From NCBI GenBank assembly GCA_016294035.1, contig JAEDCT010000012.1, forward strand, positions 1 to 64,000: a stretch of 64,000 nt of DNA, written 5' to 3'. The first letter of the stretch is position 1. The number at the start of each line of letters is the position of its first letter. This DNA comes from Treponema sp. (GTDB taxonomy: Bacteria > Spirochaetota > Spirochaetia > Treponematales > Treponemataceae). The notes under the pieces were generated by a model. The model was not told the DNA's origin. It saw nothing but the letters and a program-made list of their open reading frames with translations, and made no database searches. Below are positions 7,584 to 16,386 of the stretch, one piece after another. The translations under genes were made by a program, and so were the position numbers.

Positions 7584-8618
7584 ATGATAAAAAAGATAAA
7601 ACAAATTATTAAAAAAAATAAATACATAAGGAAAAGAATTATATTAGATTCTTTTGAATTAAAGCATGGTGGTAATAAAAATAAGACAAAAAAATTTTTA
7701 TTGATAAAAGATTCGCATCCATCTGTTGGTATTCTTTCTGGGTGGAGTCACTATATGACATTGGTGAATTTTGCACTGAATAATAATCTTATTCCGGTAT
7801 TGGATTTTACTAACAATTATATGCCACTTTTTATGGATAATGATTATGACGGAAAAACTAATTATTGGGATTATTATTTTACACAACCACAAAAAAAATA
7901 TTCGCTGGATGATATTTACCAAAGTCGTAATTATTATTGTGTTGATTATTGCAAAATTATGCCTAAAATGGGGCATTATTTAATAGAATATTCATTATAT
8001 AAAAACTCTAATAATGATTTTATAAAAGAAATGAATCCTAAAGATACATTGTTATGTCGACAGTTTTATTTAAAATGTCATTTGTCTAATGAAATACAAG
8101 ATCAAGGAAATTTATTTTGTAAAGAACATGAGTTTGATAAGAAAAAAATTCTCGGAGTTTCATTTAGAAGAACATTTGAAAAGCATCATATATTAAAATC
8201 TGAAATAACACCTGAAGGTACACATCCTGTAAAAGCAACTTTGTCACAGTTATTATTAGATGTTGAAAATACTTTAAAAGAAAATAATTTCGATTACATT
8301 TTCTTTACAACTGATGATAGAGAGTCTTTGGAGAAAATGAAAGAAAAATTTGGAAAAAAATGTTTGTATACCAGTCGGAGAGTTCAGCATCTTTTTGAAG
8401 ATGGAAAAATAATTGTTAAAAATACAACAGAGGAAACTTTAAAAGCAATTTATACTGAATTCAAAGGTATAAAGGATCCTGTAAAAACACGTAATATAGA
8501 ATATCTGACAGATGTATACATTCTTTCCAAGTGCAACTCACTTCTTGCTCGTGGTGGATCTGCAGATGTATTTGCATATATTATTAATGATGATAAATAT
8601 GAACATATATATGAATAA
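7584..8618 (+). CDS. Putative fucosyltransferase-like glycosyltransferase
   Basis: A 344-residue protein with no strong textbook motif. GVSFRRTFEKH near residue 190, the GTHPVKATLSQLL stretch near 210, FFTTDDRES near 235 and LTDVYILSKCNSLLARGGS near 310 are arranged as in NodZ- and O-fucosyltransferase-like GT-B enzymes, where an early arginine and a late D-x-x-x-L-S/A-x-C-x element bind GDP-fucose. The gene for GDP-fucose synthase is 10 kb downstream, which fits. A lysine-rich N-terminus (MIKKIKQIIKKNK) suggests membrane association. It lies tightly between the pyruvyl transferase and a sulfotransferase. The family call is moderate; another surface glycosyltransferase is possible. Confidence 0.5.
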   Translation: MIKKIKQIIKKNKYIRKRIILDSFELKHGGNKNKTKKFLLIKDSHPSVGILSGWSHYMTLVNFALNNNLIPVLDFTNNYMPLFMDNDYDGKTNYWDYYFTQPQKKYSLDDIYQSRNYYCVDYCKIMPKMGHYLIEYSLYKNSNNDFIKEMNPKDTLLCRQFYLKCHLSNEIQDQGNLFCKEHEFDKKKILGVSFRRTFEKHHILKSEITPEGTHPVKATLSQLLLDVENTLKENNFDYIFFTTDDRESLEKMKEKFGKKCLYTSRRVQHLFEDGKIIVKNTTEETLKAIYTEFKGIKDPVKTRNIEYLTDVYILSKCNSLLARGGSADVFAYIINDDKYEHIYE

Positions 8619-8626
8619 GGAGATAT

Positions 8627-9700
8627 ATGAAGTTTTATAAAATTCCAATTTATTTATATCAAATTATAACTAAAAAACGAACTTTAAAAATTTCTTTAGA
8701 AAATAATACAGAATCTCTTGTGAAAGAAGATGCTGAAAGTATATTTTTTTATAAAAAAATTGATACTATTAATTCTAATTCTTTAAAATTTTCTCATTTG
8801 ATTTCTATCGATGGAATTGCAGGTTTTGCAGGGTCGTCTGCAATTACTGATTTTTTAGGAGAATTCTCTAATTGTACATCTATTGGTGGTGTAGATATAA
8901 GAGAAAATCCAGATCGTGGTATTGACAATAGCTATGAGTGTGATTTTTTCAGAGATGCTTATGGGGTATATGAGCTTGAAAAAATATGCTATTTTGATGA
9001 TGACAGAATCCAGGATGAAGCTGTTCGAGCTTTTATTAAAAAGGTTATTATCAATTATAAGTCTTATATATCATTTTATAATGATTTTTATTTGGATGAG
9101 AGTAGGAAATTTATAAATGAAATTTTGGATTTTAGATTTGAATGGACGGGTAATTTTCAGAATTATTTTGTAAAGAAGCTTTCTGTAAATGAATATAGAG
9201 AAAAGGCAAAAAAATATATATATAACCTTATTTCTAATATACCTTCTAAAGAATATTTAATTCTTGATAATTTGGCTTCGATTACTAATCCAAAGCAAGA
9301 TGTATTAAATGATTATTTTGGAGATGTAAAAATTCTTGCTTCTTATCGAGATCCTCGTGATTTATATACAGCTGCACGAAATCTTTCTGGTAATGACTGG
9401 GTTCCCAAAGATCCAATTATTTTTGTAAAATGGTACAAATGGTATTTTGAAAGATTTAATTATAGTAATAATTCAAATGTTTTATTAATACGTTTTGAAG
9501 ATTTTGTTTTTAAGTACGAAGAGATATCTTTAAAAATAAGAAATTTTATTAATTTGGATGAAGGTAATCACGACTTAAAGTTTAAGTTTTTTAATCCTGA
9601 TATTAGTAAAAACAATATTGGAATTTACAAAAACTACCATGACCAGAACGCTATAAAATGTATAGAAGAAAATTTATCTGATTATATATATAGAGGATAG
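8627..9700 (+). CDS. Sulfotransferase-like protein
   Basis: A 357-residue protein with the two PAPS-binding signatures of sulfotransferases. The 5'-phosphosulfate loop is seen as DGIAGFAGSSAITDFL near residues 62-77, and the 3'-phosphate site as ASYRDPRDLYTAARNL near 235. LLIRFEDFVFKYEEI near 290 matches the conserved RYEDL strand of carbohydrate sulfotransferases. It would move sulfate from PAPS to a sugar hydroxyl, giving a sulfated surface glycan. The start follows AAGGAGAT. It ends one base before fdtA, so the two are translated together. The first loop differs from the usual PKSGTT/S form, so distant relatives that lost activity remain possible. Confidence 0.68.
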   Translation: MKFYKIPIYLYQIITKKRTLKISLENNTESLVKEDAESIFFYKKIDTINSNSLKFSHLISIDGIAGFAGSSAITDFLGEFSNCTSIGGVDIRENPDRGIDNSYECDFFRDAYGVYELEKICYFDDDRIQDEAVRAFIKKVIINYKSYISFYNDFYLDESRKFINEILDFRFEWTGNFQNYFVKKLSVNEYREKAKKYIYNLISNIPSKEYLILDNLASITNPKQDVLNDYFGDVKILASYRDPRDLYTAARNLSGNDWVPKDPIIFVKWYKWYFERFNYSNNSNVLLIRFEDFVFKYEEISLKIRNFINLDEGNHDLKFKFFNPDISKNNIGIYKNYHDQNAIKCIEENLSDYIYRG

Positions 9701-9701
9701 A

Positions 9702-10100
9702 ATGGATTATCATATTATAAATTTTACTCCTCATGCAGATGCACGAGGTAAACTAATTGCAATAGAAAATCTAAAAGATATTCCTTTTGAAATTAAACGT
9801 GTTTACTATATGTTTGATACTTTACCCAATGAATCTCGTGGTTTTCATGCACACAAGACTCTGCAGCAGGTTATTATTGCAATGGATGGTGCTTGTAGAT
9901 TTGTTCTTGATGATGGTACAAACAGAGAGGAAGTTGTACTAAATCGTCCTGATGTAGGTTTATATATTGGTCAGAATATGTGGCGTGAAATGCACGATTT
10001 TAGTTATGGGTGCAAACTTGTTGTGCTTGCAAGTGAATATTTTGAGGAAAAAGAATATATAAGAACTTATGATGAGTTTTTAATGAGTTTGAAAAAGTAA
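9702..10100 (+). CDS. fdtA: FdtA/QdtA-type TDP-4-keto-6-deoxyglucose 3,4-ketoisomerase
   Basis: A 132-residue single cupin of the WxcM/FdtA/QdtA family. These enzymes isomerise dTDP-4-keto-6-deoxyglucose to the 3-keto sugar that a DegT aminotransferase then aminates. Family features are DARGKLIAIENLKDIPF near residue 13, RVYYMFDT, the histidine pair of RGFHAHKTLQQV near 46-57, and the cupin strand MWREMHDFSYGCKLVVLAS near 90-108. Length is normal for the family. It is followed by a FemAB-like gene and two DegT-type aminotransferases, giving the core of a 3-amino-3,6-dideoxyhexose pathway. rmlA and rmlB are not in the window. FdtA and QdtA differ in C4 stereochemistry, which cannot be told here. 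Confidence 0.85.
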   Translation: MDYHIINFTPHADARGKLIAIENLKDIPFEIKRVYYMFDTLPNESRGFHAHKTLQQVIIAMDGACRFVLDDGTNREEVVLNRPDVGLYIGQNMWREMHDFSYGCKLVVLASEYFEEKEYIRTYDEFLMSLKK

Positions 10101-10105
10101 AATTT

Positions 10106-11041
10106 ATGATTTCTATAGTAAAATATTCATCCCAAAATTTAGATTCCTGGAATAATTTTATTAAATCTTCTAAAAACAGTTTATTTATGCATAATCGTTA
10201 TTTTATGGAATATCATTCAGACCGTTTTGAAGATAATTCATTAATGTTTTATGATGATGAAGAATTACTTGCATTACTTCCTGCAAATAAAAAACAGAAT
10301 GAGTTAATTTCACATGGAGGCCTTACATACGGTGGATTTATAACAAATTCCAAAATGAAAGAATATAAAATGCTTGAATGTTTTGAAGCATTAAAAAATT
10401 ATATGTCTCAAAATAATTTTTCACATCTTGTTTATAAAACAATTCCCTATTGCTATTTCACAAATCCAGCACAGGAAGATCTATATGCTCTATTTAGGAA
10501 TTATGCAACTTTATTAAAAATAGAACCTTCAACTGTAATCGATTTTAGATTTCCTATAAAACTTCCTAAGGGAAGAAAAGCACAGATTGCTAGAGCAAAA
10601 CGAGAAGGCGTAACAATAGAATTATCTACAGATTTTAATACATTTATTGAATTAGAAAATAAAGTCTTATTTGAACACCATAATACAAAGGCTGTACACA
10701 CTGGACCTGAACTGAAACTTTTACATTCCCGTTTTCCTGAACAAATAGAATTATATGCAGCCATGTACAATGGAAAGATGATTGCAGGATCCGTTGTTTT
10801 CGTTTATCAAAATGTTATTCATACACAGTATCTTGCAGCAGATGATACAGCTCGTGAAATTGGAGCACTTGATTATTGTATTAGTGAAATTATAAATAAA
10901 TATTCTTCAGCAAAACAATTTCTTGATTTTGGTATATCAACAGAAGATGGTGGACGTATATTAAACGAAGGGTTAATAAGTCAAAAAGAAGGGTTTGGCG
11001 GTCGTACCATTGTATATCAAACTTGGGAAATGAATATATAA
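10106..11041 (+). CDS. FemAB-like GNAT acyl/aminoacyltransferase
   Basis: A 311-residue protein of the FemAB-like/GNAT superfamily: an N-terminal half starting with SLFMHNRYFMEYHSDRF, then a second acyl-CoA N-acyltransferase fold. The second fold has KGRKAQIARAKREGVTIEL near 155, ELYAAMYNGKMIAGSVVF near 210, QYLAADDTAREIGALDY near 240 and LDFGISTEDGGRILNEGL near 272. This layout is common for proteins that attach acyl or aminoacyl groups to amino sugars or peptidoglycan. No FdtC/QdtC-type left-handed beta-helix acyltransferase is seen nearby, so this protein is a candidate to modify the 3-amino group made by the flanking FdtA and FdtB; that is inference. No clear ribosome-binding site; spacing to fdtA is 5 bases. 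Confidence 0.65.
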   Translation: MISIVKYSSQNLDSWNNFIKSSKNSLFMHNRYFMEYHSDRFEDNSLMFYDDEELLALLPANKKQNELISHGGLTYGGFITNSKMKEYKMLECFEALKNYMSQNNFSHLVYKTIPYCYFTNPAQEDLYALFRNYATLLKIEPSTVIDFRFPIKLPKGRKAQIARAKREGVTIELSTDFNTFIELENKVLFEHHNTKAVHTGPELKLLHSRFPEQIELYAAMYNGKMIAGSVVFVYQNVIHTQYLAADDTAREIGALDYCISEIINKYSSAKQFLDFGISTEDGGRILNEGLISQKEGFGGRTIVYQTWEMNI

Positions 11042-11181
11042 GAGATTTTGTTGAAAAATAAGGGTTTGAAATAATTGAAATGGGATCTTTATTCTTTAAG
11101 TTCTTTAATAATACAAAAATGATGGATTGTATAAAATCAGAACTTTTAGCTGAAGATTTGGTAAATGCTTTAAATAGTTAA
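11042..11181 (+). pseudogene. Remnant of a SAM-methyltransferase C-terminus
   Basis: Directly after the FemAB-like stop the DNA reads RDFVEK, a stop, then GFEIIEMGSLFFKFF and NNTKMMDC, ending at TAA (11179-11181). The pattern GF-x-I-x-E-x-G-x-x-F-x-KxF-x-N-x-x-M is typical of the last 50 residues of class I methyltransferases in polysaccharide clusters. An in-frame TAA at 11059 and the absence of the SAM-binding half make this a decayed fragment. The family assignment rests on this short pattern only. Confidence 0.55.
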
Positions 11182-11234
11182 GCAAAATTATATCTAGATA
11201 ATGCGGCAGAAATATGGGTGAATTGTAAAATAAA

Positions 11235-12176
11235 ATGAAAGAAATTGGTGGATATATAGAATTACAATTAAAAAATAATAAAAATTTTCTCCATGATGAT
11301 TTGATTAGGATAAATTCAGGACGGAATGGTATTGTCTATGCAATTAAAGCTTATGGAATAAAGGAACTTTGGGTTCCTTACTATACCTGTCCCGTTGTAT
11401 GGAATGCAATAGAACAAGTTGGTTGTTCTTTAAAATATTATTCTATAGACAAAGATTTTCTACCTGTAGAAACTTTTGAGCAGAATGATTTTATTTTGTA
11501 CACAAATTATTTTGGAATTTGTTCAAAACAGATTTTATATTTGGAATCGTTATACCCTAATTTGATAGTTGATAATGCGCAAGGTTTCTATCAAGAGCCA
11601 CGTGGGATTGCAAGTGCATATTCTCCTAGAAAATTTTTTGGCGTGTCAGATGGAGGATATGTTTATTCTAAAAAGAAACTAACGGATGATTTTGAAAGGG
11701 ATTATTCATATGACAGATTTTCTCATCTTTTAAAGAGGATAGATGTTGATTCAAATTTTGGTTATAAAGATTTTATGGAAAATGACGACTCATTGATTAA
11801 TGCTGATATAAAAATTATGTCAAATTTGACACAAAAAATATTAGCTAGTATTGATTACGCTGAGGCAAAAAGAAAGCGTATTAATAATTTTGCATATTTA
11901 TCTAGCGAATTGGAGAATTATAATGAATTAAATATAACTATTTCTAACGATGTTCCAATGTATTATCCTTTTCTAAATAAAAATAAATGTTTACGAAAGA
12001 AATTAGTGGATAACAAAGTTTATATTCCATGTTGCTGGAAAGAAATGGATAAACGATGTTTATCTAATTCGTATGAATTATATTTGCAAGGAAATTTATT
12101 GCCATTAATTATAGATCAAAGATATGATTTAGAAGATATGAAAAGAATGGTATCTATAATAAAATCTTCAATATAA
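11235..12176 (+). CDS. DegT-like PLP aminotransferase homologue, divergent
   Basis: A 313-residue protein distantly like DegT/DnrJ/EryC1/StrS sugar aminotransferases, about 50 residues shorter than the family. LIRINSGRNGIVYAI near 28 takes the place of the usual N-terminal nucleating loop, VPYYTCPVVWNAIEQVG near 56 matches the 'vp.yt......i...G' strand, and IVDNAQGFY near 113 carries the PLP-ring aspartate. SPRKFFGVSDGG near 130-141 holds a lysine (K133) in the position expected for the Schiff base. Other conserved DegT stretches, including the GHSF element, are absent. It may be an active but divergent aminotransferase or a dehydratase-like relative. Codon use is as AT-rich as its neighbours. 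Confidence 0.6.
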   Translation: MKEIGGYIELQLKNNKNFLHDDLIRINSGRNGIVYAIKAYGIKELWVPYYTCPVVWNAIEQVGCSLKYYSIDKDFLPVETFEQNDFILYTNYFGICSKQILYLESLYPNLIVDNAQGFYQEPRGIASAYSPRKFFGVSDGGYVYSKKKLTDDFERDYSYDRFSHLLKRIDVDSNFGYKDFMENDDSLINADIKIMSNLTQKILASIDYAEAKRKRINNFAYLSSELENYNELNITISNDVPMYYPFLNKNKCLRKKLVDNKVYIPCCWKEMDKRCLSNSYELYLQGNLLPLIIDQRYDLEDMKRMVSIIKSSI

Positions 12177-12191
12177 TTTTGGGAGGAATCT

Positions 12192-13298
12192 ATGCAAGTA
12201 CCATTTTTAAGTTTACATGATGTAACAGAAAAATATATAGATGAAATCCATGAAGCAGCTTTACGTGTAATTGACAGCGGATGGTATCTTCAGGGCGAAG
12301 AAAATAAAAGATTTGAAAATGATTATGCAAGATATATAGGTACTAATCACTGTGTTGGAGTTGCTAATGGACTTGATGCCTTAATCTGGATTTTCAGAGC
12401 ATACATTGAACTTGGTGTTATGAAACCTGGTGATGAAGTTATTGTTCCTGCTAATACTTATATTGCAACAATTCTTTCAATAACAGAAAATGGGTTGGTT
12501 CCTGTTCTTGTTGAGCCAAACATTGATACTCTAGAAATTGATGATTCATTGATAGAAGAAAGAATTACAGATAAGACAAAAGCAATTTGTATTGTTCATC
12601 TATATGGACAGTGTGCATATACAAATAAGATTGGCGAGTTATGTAAAAAATATAATTTAAAGCTTATTGAAGATAACGCTCAAGCCCATGGCTGCTTATT
12701 TGATGGAAGAAAAACAGGTTCTTTAGGTGATGCTGCTGGTCATAGCTTCTATCCAGGAAAAAATCTTGGAGCTTTGGGAGATGCCGGTGCAGTAACTACA
12801 AATGATAAAGAACTGGCAGACATAATTAGATCTTTGGCAAATTATGGTTCAAGTAAGAAATATGTATTTAAATACACAGGACGAAACAGTCGCTTGGATG
12901 AAATTCAAGCGGCAATTCTTGATGTAAAACTTAAGCATCTTGATGAAGATATTAAAATCCGTAAAAGTGTTGCAAAAAAATATATTGATGGAATAAGGAA
13001 TCCAGAAATTACAGCACCAAAAATATTTGATTGGGATCAGCATGTTTTCCATCTTTTCCCAATTCTATGTGAACATCGTGATGAGTTGCAGAAATATCTT
13101 ACGGCAAAAGGAATTGGAACAAATATTCATTATCCTATTCCCCCGCACAAACAGGAATGCTATAAGGACTGGAATTCCATTTCTCTGCCAGTAACAGAAA
13201 AAATCCATCAAACGGAATTAAGTCTTCCAATGAGTCCTTGTTTATCGGATGAACAAATTGATTATGTAATAGAGGTTATTAATTCATGGAAAGAATAA
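12192..13298 (+). CDS. fdtB: FdtB-like sugar aminotransferase (DegT/DnrJ/EryC1/StrS)
   Basis: A 368-residue DegT-family PLP enzyme of normal length. It has VANGLDALIWIFRAY near 60, GDEVIVPANTYIAT near 85, HLYGQCAY near 138, IEDNAQAHGC near 158 with the PLP-contacting aspartate, and HSFYPGKNLGALGDAGAV with the Schiff-base lysine near 190. GRNSRLDEIQAAIL near 235 is the substrate-specificity signature. FdtB/QdtB-type enzymes transfer an amino group from glutamate to C3 of the dTDP-3-keto-6-deoxyhexose made by FdtA, which is encoded 2 kb upstream. GGGAGG lies just upstream of the ATG. The 3' end overlaps the next glycosyltransferase by 13 bp. Confidence 0.85.
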   Translation: MQVPFLSLHDVTEKYIDEIHEAALRVIDSGWYLQGEENKRFENDYARYIGTNHCVGVANGLDALIWIFRAYIELGVMKPGDEVIVPANTYIATILSITENGLVPVLVEPNIDTLEIDDSLIEERITDKTKAICIVHLYGQCAYTNKIGELCKKYNLKLIEDNAQAHGCLFDGRKTGSLGDAAGHSFYPGKNLGALGDAGAVTTNDKELADIIRSLANYGSSKKYVFKYTGRNSRLDEIQAAILDVKLKHLDEDIKIRKSVAKKYIDGIRNPEITAPKIFDWDQHVFHLFPILCEHRDELQKYLTAKGIGTNIHYPIPPHKQECYKDWNSISLPVTEKIHQTELSLPMSPCLSDEQIDYVIEVINSWKE

Positions 13299-14266
13299 CT
13301 CCACCAGATTATGAAGTGATGTTTTCTGTTGAAGTGACTACATATAATCAGGAAAAATACATTGCACAAACATTGGATAGTATACTTACTCAAGAACATA
13401 ATTATAAATATGAAATCTTGGTTAGCGATGATTGCTCGACAGATAATACACCAAATATTATTAAAGAATATGCAGCAAGATTTCCGGATATCATTAAGCC
13501 TGTTTACAATGAACGGAATATAGGAGGAATGGCAAATTATTATGCTACGGTTAGCAGGGCTAAAGGCAAATACTTGATGGATTGTGCTGGAGATGACTGT
13601 TGGCTTCCTGGTAAAGTTGAGAAACAGATTGAATTTATGGAAAACAATATAAATTTCGATATTTGTTATGGTTATGCTAAAGCAATTAATGAAAATAATG
13701 AATTGGTGAATAATACTTTTGGCGGTCACTATGGTGATTACAAGGATATTTTTTTTATAGGCAACAATGTGCCTGAATTAACAATGTGTATACGAAAAAG
13801 TTTTTTTGATGAATATTTGTCGATAATTGAACCTGATCAAAAAAACTGGAATATGGAAGATCTACCGTTTTTATTATATACAGTCTTTGAAAATAGAAAT
13901 ATTTATTTTTTTAATGAAGTCATTGCATCTTATAGGATTCTTCCAGAGTCACTTTCACATTCCAGAAGTTTAGAAAAGGCATTTTTATTTGTGCAAGGTT
14001 CATATACAATAAGGCGTTTCTTTGCAGATAGGTATGGGATTTCATATCCGAAGTTTGACTGTGAAAAAGAATTGTTAAATAAATACAACGAAAAAAAGAA
14101 AGTCACAGATAATAAGAAAAAATTAAAAAATGAATTAAAAGAAGTTTGCATGAAATATAATATTAAACTCTCTTTAAATTTATTATTTTATATTAAGAGA
14201 TTTTTGAAATATTGTTTGCCCTACGGCTTAATAGTTCTTTTACGGAGAAATAGATGCAAGAATTAA
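13286..14266 (+). CDS. Family 2 glycosyltransferase
   Basis: A 326-residue GT-A glycosyltransferase. The nucleotide-binding N-terminus shows VEVTTYNQEKYIAQTLDSIL near residue 11, YEILVSDDCSTDNT near 38, and the metal-binding motif region LMDCAGDDCWLPGKVE near 93. It probably adds one sugar to a lipid-linked oligosaccharide at the inner membrane. The last 90 residues are basic (many K and R, ending in LLRRNRCKN), which fits membrane contact. Start chosen for its 13-bp overlap with fdtB, implying coupled translation. Donor and linkage cannot be predicted. Confidence 0.8.
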   Translation: MERITPPDYEVMFSVEVTTYNQEKYIAQTLDSILTQEHNYKYEILVSDDCSTDNTPNIIKEYAARFPDIIKPVYNERNIGGMANYYATVSRAKGKYLMDCAGDDCWLPGKVEKQIEFMENNINFDICYGYAKAINENNELVNNTFGGHYGDYKDIFFIGNNVPELTMCIRKSFFDEYLSIIEPDQKNWNMEDLPFLLYTVFENRNIYFFNEVIASYRILPESLSHSRSLEKAFLFVQGSYTIRRFFADRYGISYPKFDCEKELLNKYNEKKKVTDNKKKLKNELKEVCMKYNIKLSLNLLFYIKRFLKYCLPYGLIVLLRRNRCKN

Positions 14267-15063
14267 CTATGTCCGAAATAAAAATGATGTCTCTCGATAT
14301 TCTTAAAGATATAAAACGTGTTTGTGAAGAATTGCATTTAACATATTTTCTTGATTCTGGAACATTGTTGGGAGCAATCAGGCATAACGGTTTTATTCCA
14401 TGGGATGATGACATCGATATCGTAATGCCACGTCCTGATTATGATAGATTTTGCAAGGAATATAATAAATTTTCAAATAGTAATTATTATGTTTCTTCTT
14501 TGGAAAATTCTAAAAATTATTTCTTTTCTTTTGCAAAAGTATATGACAGAAGAACAAAGAAAATAGAACATGGAACATATCTTCTAAAGCAAGGACTTTG
14601 TTTAGATATATTTCCATTAGATGGTTATCCTGATTCTGTAAGAGAGCATTACGATAATTGTGTAAATGTGTTTAATAAATATGCATCAGCTGTTGGATAT
14701 GCTTTTGTTCAACACTACAAATTTAATCCATTAAAACTTCTTCAGAATATAATACTTTTTCTGTTTCGTCATTTTATTGTAAGGAAATGTGCTCTTAGTG
14801 TTCATGAATTCGCTTCTTCAATTGATTATGATTCTTCTGAATATGTTGGCTGTAATTCTATAATGTATTATAATCAAAAAAATTGCAGAGCGATGAAGAA
14901 GAGTGTTTTTACACCAATGATGCACCAATTTGAAGATGATTATTTTATAATTCCCGCAGGATATGATGAAGTTTTAACTAAGTATTATGGTTCTGATTAT
15001 ATGACACCACCTCCAGAGGATAAAAGGACTTCATCTCATGGTGTAAATATTTATTTAAAATGA
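14254..15063 (+). CDS. LicD-family phosphotransferase
   Basis: A 269-residue LicD-family protein of the nucleotidyltransferase fold. LicD members transfer phosphocholine, phosphoethanolamine or ribitol phosphate from a CDP-activated donor to surface glycans. Visible family motifs are LTYFLDSGTLLGAIRHNGFI near residue 28, WDDDIDIVMPRPDYDRF near 50 with the metal-binding aspartates, and LDIFPLDGYP near 115. The C-terminus ends with YMTPPPEDKR, a usual LicD ending. It overlaps the upstream GT2 by 13 bp. No CDP-choline genes (licA, licC) are in the window, so the head group is unknown. Confidence 0.82.
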   Translation: MQELTMSEIKMMSLDILKDIKRVCEELHLTYFLDSGTLLGAIRHNGFIPWDDDIDIVMPRPDYDRFCKEYNKFSNSNYYVSSLENSKNYFFSFAKVYDRRTKKIEHGTYLLKQGLCLDIFPLDGYPDSVREHYDNCVNVFNKYASAVGYAFVQHYKFNPLKLLQNIILFLFRHFIVRKCALSVHEFASSIDYDSSEYVGCNSIMYYNQKNCRAMKKSVFTPMMHQFEDDYFIIPAGYDEVLTKYYGSDYMTPPPEDKRTSSHGVNIYLK

Positions 15064-15178
15064 AATGCATGATTTTCCGGTGTTAAAAGGAGAATTTGAC
15101 AAGGTTTTTAATTGAAAGGACGCTTATTCTTTTATAAAAAATAAAAATAAGTTCTACGAAATATTTTTGAGGGATTGT

Positions 15179-16273
15179 TTGGAAAAGATTTGTGTTATAG
15201 GTGGTGGCAATATTGGAACCTATTGTGCTGTTACTGCCAAAAGAAAAGGGTATGCAGTCTCATTTATTGTTAGTGATCCTTCGAGATTTTCTTCTAAGCT
15301 TTCTGTAATGGAAAATGATTCTGAAATTTTGTACAGTGAGCAAATTGATGTTATTACTTCTGATTTTGCATTTGCAATGGAAAGTGTAGATGTTGTTTTT
15401 ATAACGTATCCTAGTTTTTTATTTGAAGAACTTAATAAGAAATTGCTTCCATTTATAAAACCAGGCGTCAAACTTTTCTTTTTGCCAGGAACAGGTGGCT
15501 GCGAATTTCAGTTTTCTGAATGTATTTTTAAAGGTGCACAGTTATTTGGCCTGCAGCGTGTTCCCGGAGTATTTAGGCTTGAAGAATACGGTAGAAAAGT
15601 TAAGCTTTCTGGTAAAAGAGATAAACTTTTTATAGGATCATTGAATGCAAAAGATGAAGAAATCTTGTCTTTTAATAGATTTGTTATTGATTTTTTTGAA
15701 ATTCCTTGTGAAGTGCTTCCGAATTATCTATGCATAACACTTACACCTTCAAATCCTATTTTACATACAACAAGACTTTATTCAATGTTCAAAGATTATT
15801 CTGAAGGTGAGTTTTACGATAGAAATATGCTTTTTTATGAAGAATGGACACTTGAATCATCTAAATTCCTGATCGAATGTGATGCAGAATTACAGAAGCT
15901 TTGTAGAGAAATAGAGAAATATGGTCTTGATTTAAAAACTGTTAGATCTCTGAAAGAACATTATGCGGTCCGTGATGAGATTAGTATGACAAGTAAGATA
16001 CGTTCGATTTCATCTTTTAAGGGATTGACTTCTCCAATGAAACAAACTGAAAATGGATGGATTCCTGATTTTTCTTCTAGATATTTTTCTGCAGATTTTC
16101 CTTATGGTTTAAAGATTATTCTTGATATAGCAAAATGTTTTTCAGTTCCTGCTAAAAAAATTGAAATTATATGGAATTGGTATGTATCTCAAAATCTTCC
16201 CAATAATGAATGTTTTGAACTGAATATGAGTAAAGAAGAGTTTTTGAGGAAATATTTATTTATTAGAAGCTAA
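15179..16273 (+). CDS. Octopine/nopaline dehydrogenase-family protein
   Basis: An NAD(P)-binding Rossmann protein with the dinucleotide motif CVIGGGNIGTYCA at the N-terminus, followed by an octopine-dehydrogenase-type domain (TLTPSNPILHTTRLYSMF near residue 195). Family members join an amino acid and a keto acid by reductive condensation to give an opine. I chose the TTG at 15179 because GAGGG lies 5 bases upstream and it puts the cofactor motif at the usual place; a TTG four codons earlier is possible. It follows LicD in a glycan cluster, so it may make an opine-type decoration on a surface sugar; that is inference. The 115 bases before it hold a short frame with no recognisable product. Confidence 0.62.
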   Translation: MEKICVIGGGNIGTYCAVTAKRKGYAVSFIVSDPSRFSSKLSVMENDSEILYSEQIDVITSDFAFAMESVDVVFITYPSFLFEELNKKLLPFIKPGVKLFFLPGTGGCEFQFSECIFKGAQLFGLQRVPGVFRLEEYGRKVKLSGKRDKLFIGSLNAKDEEILSFNRFVIDFFEIPCEVLPNYLCITLTPSNPILHTTRLYSMFKDYSEGEFYDRNMLFYEEWTLESSKFLIECDAELQKLCREIEKYGLDLKTVRSLKEHYAVRDEISMTSKIRSISSFKGLTSPMKQTENGWIPDFSSRYFSADFPYGLKIILDIAKCFSVPAKKIEIIWNWYVSQNLPNNECFELNMSKEEFLRKYLFIRS

Positions 16274-16386
16274 ATACGTTTTTGATTCTATATCGACTCT
16301 TATATCTACGGAATCTACATAGTTACATATTCTATAATCCAAAAAGATTTATGAGAGTCAAAATCAACAGGTTTTAGGAATGTATC

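Noticed and set aside
15064..15178. A gene between licD and the octopine dehydrogenase-like gene
   Set aside because: A short frame (MHDFPVLKGEFDKVFN) and a following open stretch give no recognisable domain; treated as spacer, possibly a gene remnant.
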